A stretch of DNA of 64,000 nt, taken from positions 248,001-312,000 of the forward strand of contig JALBYC010000011.1 in the NCBI GenBank assembly GCA_023212645.1, read 5' to 3'. The DNA comes from Farysia itapuensis. Lineage: Eukaryota; Basidiomycota; Ustilaginomycetes; Ustilaginales; Ustilaginaceae. Positions 57,901 through 64,000 of this stretch are shown piece after piece (position 1 is the stretch's first letter; every line of letters starts with the position of its first letter). Made by a program: the position numbers and the translations under genes. Under the pieces are notes generated by a model that made no database searches, had not been told where the DNA came from, and was given only the letters and a program-made list of their open reading frames with translations.

Positions 57901-58601
57901 GTAGAATGGCCGACTCTAGCTTTGCCAAGGCAAGAGGTGGGAGGGAGGGGAAAATAGATGTGTACCAAGCAAGAGGTGGGAAAGCAAGGGCGGGAAGAAG
58001 CCAGAAAGGGTGCAGAGAGGCGCAGGCGCAGGCGCAGGCGGAGGTGAGGCAGGCGGAGGTGCAGGCGCTGGTCGTGCAAGCGAAGGCGCAGGACCTTGTG
58101 CAGCTGATAAAGTTGGAAATGGCGCCTCTGTATTCAAAGCCAGCTAAAAGAGGTCCGCTTTCAAATGTCGCCCCCCCCGAGTGCATTACAAATTGAATTT
58201 TACATTGCTGGGAGCAAGTCAAACAGGGGTTAACAAAGTGTTTCAGCTTGAGCCACACCGCGAACCAAGCATCTTTTAGCAATACAGCAGTAACCTGTCT
58301 CACTCCAACGGGAAAGACCGCAACAGGCTACCTTCCAGTGCTCCAATAGAGCGACAAAGGGATGAGAGGAAAAGCTCAAAGCTGTCTCAGATGCATCACC
58401 TGCCCATGCCGCGTCTACGCGTAAAGTCGCGTCAAGAAAAAATGCCCAACTCTAACAATTTTACTGGTTTTCCGCTGGCGCGCTGGCGTGCGTTGGCGTC
58501 GCTGGGCGGCGCGAGGATTGCCACAACGCACAGCATGGGGTCACGGAACACAAGGAGGAAGCAGGCGAACGACCTCTGGCCGGGGTAGCCCTTTTTTATG
58601 A

Positions 58602-58624
58602 GGGGGGGGCGGGGGGGGGGGGGG
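58602..58624 (+). repeat. Poly-G block
   Basis: Eight G, one C and fourteen G in a row, preceded by a six-T run. Such a tract can form a G-quadruplex; the exact length is also prone to sequencing error. Confidence 0.8.
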
Positions 58625-59095
58625 TAGTGTACTAGTGTGCCAGGTGCAGGATCGCGTGAGGGGATCTTGCTGGCCTGAGCTAGCGTCGAAGCGAGCACTC
58701 ACGACTAGCCTTGCGGATAACCGCAGCGTCGACCGATGGCAACCTCATGTGCAAATGAAAAGGAAAAGAAAATTGCGCTTTGACCAAAAGGATAACAGCA
58801 GACCTCGCCTAGAACAAAGTCCGGTTCACACGGGACTACATCCCCCTCGTTTTGCTGTACATGCCTCGCTAAAGCGACATGGACGAGATTTGCATATGAT
58901 GCTGCTGACAATCGCCTGTCAACCGCGTTTCTTCTGAAACGCATTTCCGATAAAGCGACGTGTTTCTGCCAACAAATATATGTGTGACACCTGTCCCGGA
59001 CAATCAATTCTCCTCCTTCTCCTTCATCTTTCTCAATCCAATCTGGATGTTGTCAAGCACGCTGGACCAGCGCTGAGCCCTCCTTTCGTCCCACC

Positions 59096-62000
59096 ATGCA
59101 TCCATCGATTGCCAATCTCTCGTCAAGGCTGCACTTGTGCTCAGGCGAGGTGCCGCCTCCCCTCGTAGGAGCATCTACCACCCTCGTCGAAGCGTCAGAC
59201 CATGTCGCTGGAAAGGGTGCCCACCTCTATCTCTTTGGCGGGCGGCTGGTCAGCAGCCGTCGCATGGTCAACACCCTCTACTGTCTCGATCTAGGACAGA
59301 TGAGATGGTCCAAACTCAATCCTCCCACTCTCTCTCGCTCCGATTCTGGCGATGCGCAACAACCGCAGCCTCGCTACTTTCACTCTGCCGACATATGGCG
59401 CGACAAAATTATCTTTTTCGGAGGTATGGGCTACTCCAATCGCACCGGTGAAGCTAGCCCTTCCAATTCCTCGGAACCAAAGTCAGACGAGCTCTGCGTT
59501 TTGGACGAAGTGCTTGTATTCGACCTCACCCAGCAGGTGTGGGACTACAGCCTCGACAGAGCAGCAGAAGCTTCCAGGCGGGCAAATGACTCGCTCAGAC
59601 CAGCGCCCCGCTATGCTCACTTGTCGTCCCTCTCTGGTGACCTCCTCACCATCATCGGCGGTCAGAATCTCGCCAACCAGTATGTAGAGTCTATCAACGT
59701 TTTCAACCTCGACACGCAAGCCTGGGTGGGCTCGCAACGCTTCCGCAAACAGTGTGGCAGTTATCGCTCACTCTCTGTCGGCACACACTTCTTGTTTCAA
59801 AAGGGCGAAAGAGCAAAGTGCTATCCCCGTAGTCGTGATCCACTCGATGACACGAACGGTCAGCACGCCGCTGCAACATCACAGGCCTCGACTAGCAAGC
59901 AGGTCGAGCAGAATCCTTTGCCTATGAGTGCTCTTCCTCAACAGGACTCGCCCTTGCCTATCTACCTCTACTCTAATTACAACTTCACAGACGTCAGGAG
60001 AGAGCTCGAAGTTCTCACTGTGCAGTCAACTGCAGCGTCCCGGCGGTCTCGCAGCGCCTCAGACGCCTCCCAAGACTCAGCTTTGGATGCTGACCTGCAT
60101 CTTTCCCCGTCTCAGAGATCTGGAGCTGCTTCACTCATCACCACAGAGGACCGCTCCAAGGACATGGGGGGCGTCACTCTGCCACCAGGCCTACGATTCC
60201 CTACAGGAGCCCTGCTTGGCCCCTATCTACTCATCTCGGGTACCTATCTGGCAAATGCAACGCAGACATTCTCTATCTGGGCCTTGCACCTCCCCACCAT
60301 GGTCTGGTCTCGTATTGAAGCTGGTTCTGCACTTTCAAGCGGAAGTTGGAATCGAGCCATTCTGTGGCCCAGCAAGAACCGACTGGTCATTGTCGGCCAC
60401 AAGGAGCGTGATTTGGTGAGCGACTACAACCACCGCCAGACCAATTGGGACCACGTCGTAGTCCTTGAACTCGAGGCTTGGGGAGTCTACCGACCGCCCA
60501 TCTCGATTCTCTCCGAGCCGGCCGTGCAGATCGGTCTCGACAAGCTTGCTGCTAGCGCACCTTCGGCACTTGTCCCTTCCGGTCAACGACCCGACGCAGA
60601 GGAAGCACCGCACGGCCGAAAGCAACCTTTCAGCTTTTCAGAATCGCTCGGTGGACGCGGCGATTTCGAGATTGTCTGCTCAGACGGTCTCAAGATCGGT
60701 TGCGACCGCGTCATCCTCGAATGCAGATGGCCGTGGTTTAGAAGCAAGATGGATGACTTCCGTAAGAGAGCTCGAAGGACACTGCGAGCGGCTTTCCCTG
60801 CTACCGCTGCAGACCAGTTCGGCCTAGGAATGATCCCGGAGGACATCTCGGATATTTTCGAGGTCGACGAAGACGACGACGAAGAGGCAGTTGATCCTCT
60901 GATGACCTCTTCTAGAACCACACCGGAATTTGGCAAACAGAGTCTCAAAGATCCACGCTTTCAGCCACGACACCTGCAGATTTCGGAACCATCGCCCGTG
61001 GTGCTTGCTTTCCTCCAGTTTCTGTACTCGTCTAGAATCAGCACCGCGTTACAGCGACATCCGGCTGTGGTATGTGCCTTGATGGTGCTAGCCAAGACGT
61101 ACGACATGGAGGATCTGGCGATCTGGTCTCGACATGCTGCTCACGTTGCTCTCGCCGATGATCTGAATCCCAAAACCACTTCGGCCGGTTCGCGTAACAG
61201 CGAGATTTTGGTCTCATCTTCACCCATGAACGACGGCATCGATGGTGGCAATGATGGGTTGCAGCTTTTCAAACCGGCCGAGTCCTTGGGACTGCACCCA
61301 GAAGAGAGACACCGACTGGCAGTGTGTCTGTACGAAGCAGCATCCCTCTGTGGATGTGAGGGTCTGCAGATCCGCGCACTACGTGTCGTGATGGCTATCG
61401 CTCGCTGGCTACAGAAGCATGGCAGTCATAGCTCCGGCACGGGTGGAACCGGACCAGGCTCAGAGTCGGCAGGAAACGGCGATAGCGACCGAGTCTCAAC
61501 TCGTGCTCCTGTGGCGCAGAACCACTCTCAGCAAGGCGGGAGCAATTTGCAAGCCGGAGGCTCTCTACCAAGTTCGACAAACCGTGGCGCGGGAGTTCAA
61601 AGCCGCAACTCGAACGCTATGCTACAGCAGATGTATATGCCTTCTCCCGTGCTCACAATGTCTCGGTCTGGATCGGAAGCTGCAAGCTCGCAGGGGCCTT
61701 TGACGCCTACCTCGCTTCATCAAAGCTTCCTAGATCGTCGCAACAGCTCGCTCTCTTCTGCTGAAGGCGCTCACGGTACTGGGTCCAATACTTATCTAAA
61801 CAGTCTAGACACCTACGACGCCGACGATACACCATGGCACAGATGGCAGTCGCGTCTTCCTGGTCTGCCGTCCAAAAAGGGCGAGCAAACGATATCCTTT
61901 CCGTCATACTATCCAGCGAACAATGTGCTCGAATCCGAGGCGGAAGAGTCTTACGACAGCGAGTTTGCGGACACGGGCGTTGAGACATCCTTGCGCACAT

Positions 62001-62734
62001 CGAGCCAAGACCTGCTGTCTTCTTCTGGGATGCAGATGAGGCTGGACTCTTTCAATTTGCAGGAGACACAGGCGTCGGCTTCTCAGTTTGCTCGGCGAAG
62101 TCTGCCACTATCGCCGCGATCCTCCATGGATGCAACGCACAAGCTTTCGCAGATGACTAACTCGCAGAGCGAGCAGTATCGAGTCAATGCTTACGGGCCA
62201 CAAGTTGGACCGACTTCGCGTTGCACTTCACTCTCAAGCTCTGGACAACAGGCCGCAGCGACAGAAGATCGGAACGTAGAGTCCAGAGCGAGCATGCAGA
62301 GTCACTTGTCTGACAAGGAAATGGCCAAGCTGGAGAAGGAGAGGAAGAAACAACAGACGAAGGAGGAAAAGCTGCGCCAGAAGGCCGAAAAGGCCGAGTA
62401 CAAGCGATTGGCGGCGGACGCGGTGTTTGGACCCAAGGGCAGTATAGCGCCATCCTCTGCGACGTCGAGCGACTTTGCTGCATTCGCGAGCGATGGCCGG
62501 GGCACATCCTCGCGAAGAGAGTCTGAAGTGTCTGAGACGAGGTCTGGATCAGGCCGGTCTGGGGGTCGCACCTCGAGTTTCAGTGCTGGTCAGCGTTCCC
62601 TGGTAGGTCCGGCACCGCTTGCCAAGGCAGGCGAGTGGTCAGTCACCACAGCAGCTACGGCCAGTCCGTGGTTCAGTGCCCCGCCTCCGCCGATGCAGCG
62701 AAGAATGGTACCTAGAAGTGGCAGCCTCAATTAA
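59096..62734 (+). CDS. Kelch-repeat and BTB-like protein (Ral2/Mds3/Pmd1 type), 1212 aa
   Basis: The ATG at 59096 has a strong CCACCATG context. The first 460 residues contain Kelch-type beta-propeller blades: LYLFGGRLVSSRRMVNTLYCLD, RYFHSADIWRDKIIFFGGMG, RYAHLSSLSGDLLTIIGG and similar, each with paired Gly and Tyr/Trp marks. A BTB-like fold follows near 515-690 (RGDFEIVCSDGLKIGCDRVILE) split by an acidic insert (EVDEDDDEEAVDP). The rest is Ser-rich and disordered with a lysine/glutamate helix near 1080 (KEMAKLEKERKKQQTKEEK). This order is that of fungal Ral2 and Mds3/Pmd1, linked to Ras/cAMP and nutrient signalling; the assignment is by architecture. Confidence 0.82.
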   Translation: MHPSIANLSSRLHLCSGEVPPPLVGASTTLVEASDHVAGKGAHLYLFGGRLVSSRRMVNTLYCLDLGQMRWSKLNPPTLSRSDSGDAQQPQPRYFHSADIWRDKIIFFGGMGYSNRTGEASPSNSSEPKSDELCVLDEVLVFDLTQQVWDYSLDRAAEASRRANDSLRPAPRYAHLSSLSGDLLTIIGGQNLANQYVESINVFNLDTQAWVGSQRFRKQCGSYRSLSVGTHFLFQKGERAKCYPRSRDPLDDTNGQHAAATSQASTSKQVEQNPLPMSALPQQDSPLPIYLYSNYNFTDVRRELEVLTVQSTAASRRSRSASDASQDSALDADLHLSPSQRSGAASLITTEDRSKDMGGVTLPPGLRFPTGALLGPYLLISGTYLANATQTFSIWALHLPTMVWSRIEAGSALSSGSWNRAILWPSKNRLVIVGHKERDLVSDYNHRQTNWDHVVVLELEAWGVYRPPISILSEPAVQIGLDKLAASAPSALVPSGQRPDAEEAPHGRKQPFSFSESLGGRGDFEIVCSDGLKIGCDRVILECRWPWFRSKMDDFRKRARRTLRAAFPATAADQFGLGMIPEDISDIFEVDEDDDEEAVDPLMTSSRTTPEFGKQSLKDPRFQPRHLQISEPSPVVLAFLQFLYSSRISTALQRHPAVVCALMVLAKTYDMEDLAIWSRHAAHVALADDLNPKTTSAGSRNSEILVSSSPMNDGIDGGNDGLQLFKPAESLGLHPEERHRLAVCLYEAASLCGCEGLQIRALRVVMAIARWLQKHGSHSSGTGGTGPGSESAGNGDSDRVSTRAPVAQNHSQQGGSNLQAGGSLPSSTNRGAGVQSRNSNAMLQQMYMPSPVLTMSRSGSEAASSQGPLTPTSLHQSFLDRRNSSLSSAEGAHGTGSNTYLNSLDTYDADDTPWHRWQSRLPGLPSKKGEQTISFPSYYPANNVLESEAEESYDSEFADTGVETSLRTSSQDLLSSSGMQMRLDSFNLQETQASASQFARRSLPLSPRSSMDATHKLSQMTNSQSEQYRVNAYGPQVGPTSRCTSLSSSGQQAAATEDRNVESRASMQSHLSDKEMAKLEKERKKQQTKEEKLRQKAEKAEYKRLAADAVFGPKGSIAPSSATSSDFAAFASDGRGTSSRRESEVSETRSGSGRSGGRTSSFSAGQRSLVGPAPLAKAGEWSVTTAATASPWFSAPPPPMQRRMVPRSGSLN

Positions 62735-63371
62735 ATTGCATTTGTTTACATCTTCCATCCTACGGTACGCTTGTACGCTTATATGCGATGCCTGCCTGCA
62801 TAAGATGTCTAAAAAGTCCGAGTGATTGACGTGCTAGTGCCAAAGACACGGACCGCATTGTGATTGCGAGACCACGTTCGCTTGCAATAATTTTGAAAAT
62901 GAGTGGGCAAGCTGTGTGTGTGCGAACGTGTCCTCCCCGACCTGTCCAACATCATTCATACACTGGTACAGCCTACGCAAGCAACAGCGCGGGTCTCCCA
63001 AAGACAACACATTTTGCCTACTCATTCGCAATGGGGCACCTATCGGACATGATGAGGTCCGCCGTAGAGCGAAGTTTCCCTCCCAATCACGAATCAAGCT
63101 GCTGCGATAATGAAAGGATTAGAAATTGGCCGAGATTAACAGCTGTCAAAGTGGGAGCGCGAGGCTGGGGAAATACGCATTTCAAACCTTTTTTGTATTG
63201 GGGGCGGTTAGCTGATCTTTAGTAAGTTGCAGCTCATCTCGTCCTCCTCCACCACTTCCCCACCTACCAGCCCGTATTCTCCTCTCGTTGCTCAACCGTC
63301 ACCGGCGACTGTGACCGCAAATTGGCTCTGCATGAACGTAGAAGTAAGGTGCTAGCAGCCTCGACGCCTTC
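62735..63371. other. Intergenic: Kelch gene 3' region and promoter of the last gene
   Basis: 637 bases with no supported gene. A short upstream frame (63331-63354, ATG to TAG) precedes the next start. No other RNA gene is seen. Confidence 0.4.
63331..63354 (+). promoter_or_regulatory. Possible uORF before the last gene
   Basis: ATGAACGTAGAAGTAAGGTGC then TAG makes a seven-codon frame 17 bases above the main ATG. If transcription starts above it, it would lower translation of the main frame. Confidence 0.35.
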
Positions 63372-64000
63372 ATGGAGGATAACACAGCAGTCAAGAATGC
63401 GGAGGTCCTGCCTGCAACGTCTCCGTCGACCTCCTTGACAGCTAGCATTCAGCCACCATCTGCAACAGCTTCTACAACAGTTGCCGCGAGCGCAAATGCT
63501 GGGCCCTCTCTCCATGTCTCGCTTCCTCCCAACTTTCCCGAACCAGTCGAGACATCCTTTTCTCCACCGTCTAGCAAAACCGGCATTGGCGCCAGCACTG
63601 GCTCATCCTTCAAGCAGCTGCTCTCGCCCAATATTGTAGCGACCACGTCCACAAACAACACAACTAGACCGTCGCCGCCTCCAGCTGTGCCCTCTACATC
63701 TTCAGCTGCTACCAACGGCCGTGAAGAACCGCGGTTTAGGTCTCCATTTGCTCTCCAGCCCAGCAACACTGTCAACAATCCCAATGCCCCTTTCTCTCCC
63801 CCGGAAACATACACCTACAGCAGAAAGCAGGCCACACGCGACAGTCCTGGCACAAAGAGTGCCAAGAGTACGCCTGGTCGATCCACATCTGCGCAAGCTG
63901 ATTCGCATCAAGATCTTTTCCACGCCGAATTCAGAGATCCGCACCGAGCCGACTTTGACCTCAATCTGCCTCCTTCCCTTCTCAGCTCTGGCAGAAAAGC
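63372..64000 (+). CDS. Partial gene, Ser/Pro/Thr-rich N-terminus, open at the right edge
   Basis: From the ATG at 63372 the frame stays open for 209 codons and leaves the window without a stop. The peptide is disordered: MEDNTAVKNAEVLPATSPST at the start, later NATT, PSPPPAVPS and RFRSPFALQP segments, and near the end a more structured LFHAEFRDPHRADFDLNLP. Codon choice and the absence of stops over 630 bases support a real gene; the domain that names it lies outside the window. Confidence 0.7.
   Translation, partial: MEDNTAVKNAEVLPATSPSTSLTASIQPPSATASTTVAASANAGPSLHVSLPPNFPEPVETSFSPPSSKTGIGASTGSSFKQLLSPNIVATTSTNNTTRPSPPPAVPSTSSAATNGREEPRFRSPFALQPSNTVNNPNAPFSPPETYTYSRKQATRDSPGTKSAKSTPGRSTSAQADSHQDLFHAEFRDPHRADFDLNLPPSLLSSGRK

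Larger units (their letters stand above)
57793..59095. other. 1.3-kb divergent intergenic region
   Basis: It separates two divergent genes. It holds a predicted leader intron (57836-57900), a purine-rich and GCAGGC-repeat stretch (about 57940-58080), a poly-G block (58602-58624) and, near the Kelch gene start, a TATATG-like AT stretch at 58977 and a pyrimidine-rich leader. No gene is supported. Confidence 0.5.

Noticed and set aside
57785..58303. Frames of 110-172 codons in the purine/GCAGGC-rich upstream region of the coiled-coil gene
   Set aside because: They consist of low-complexity Leu/Arg or Ala/Pro repeats made by the biased DNA; splice signals there fit a leader intron better.
1..64000. 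CRISPR arrays, prophage, bacterial insertion sequences
   Set aside because: The DNA is fungal nuclear sequence; no spaced repeats or transposase genes were seen.

Overview
This window is eukaryotic nuclear DNA, most likely from a smut fungus (Ustilaginomycetes, close to Ustilago, Sporisorium or Pseudozyma). The grounds are long intronless genes, the few introns being 60-70 nt with GT..AG ends and a CTGAC or CTAAC branch site, a tRNA-Pro with an intron, and a protein set of fungal type: EF-1 alpha, eL32, uL13, calcineurin A, exosome Rrp41, Apc2, proteasome beta-6 and a glyoxal oxidase. The genus is inferred; no marker for it was compared. There is no operon logic; genes lie on both strands in head-to-head, tail-to-tail and tandem arrangements.

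Layout. 1-10.1 kb: a cut mitochondrial-type N-terminus (-), a 1124-aa coiled-coil protein (-), TEF1 (-, seven-codon first exon), TAF7 (-), and the divergent ribosomal protein pair eL32 (-) / uL13 (+). 10.4-16.4 kb: a protein with several ubiquitin-interacting motifs (-), an unrecognised 379-aa protein (-) and FRG1 (+, three exons). 16.5-24.5 kb: a block of metabolic and secreted enzymes, all on the minus strand: a glyoxal oxidase with a cationic Ser/Thr tail, a short-chain dehydrogenase and a GH31 alpha-glucosidase. 25.3-33.4 kb: signalling and traffic on the minus strand: a bZIP-like factor, calcineurin A, a GRAM-TBC-EF-hand Rab GAP and a small proline-rich protein. 33.6-34.4 kb: tRNA-Pro(AGG) and a 371-bp non-autonomous DNA transposon (MITE) with TA target duplication. 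34.9-43.6 kb: an adenylate-forming acyl-CoA ligase (+), RRP41 (-, coding exon 1 is only the ATG), APC2 (+), PRE7/beta-6 (-) and an HxxxDG acyltransferase (-). 43.7-55.8 kb: two neighbouring plus-strand genes for single-pass membrane proteins with large lumenal beta-rich regions, one Tag1-like (871 aa) and one giant (2604 aa) made of three repeated DUF3712-like modules. 56.2-64 kb: a C-terminal coiled-coil protein (-), a Kelch-BTB protein (+) and an open gene running off the right end (+).

Most of the window is ordinary housekeeping sequence. The parts that merit a second look are the three-module DUF3712 giant with its Tag1-like neighbour, the MITE, the start-codon-only exon of RRP41, the UIM-rich protein, the insertion near the C-terminus of proteasome beta-6, and several unclassified disordered or coiled-coil proteins. 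Where an in-frame region opens upstream of the first ATG, the ATG was taken as start; exon joins were set from splice signals plus agreement with the protein family.
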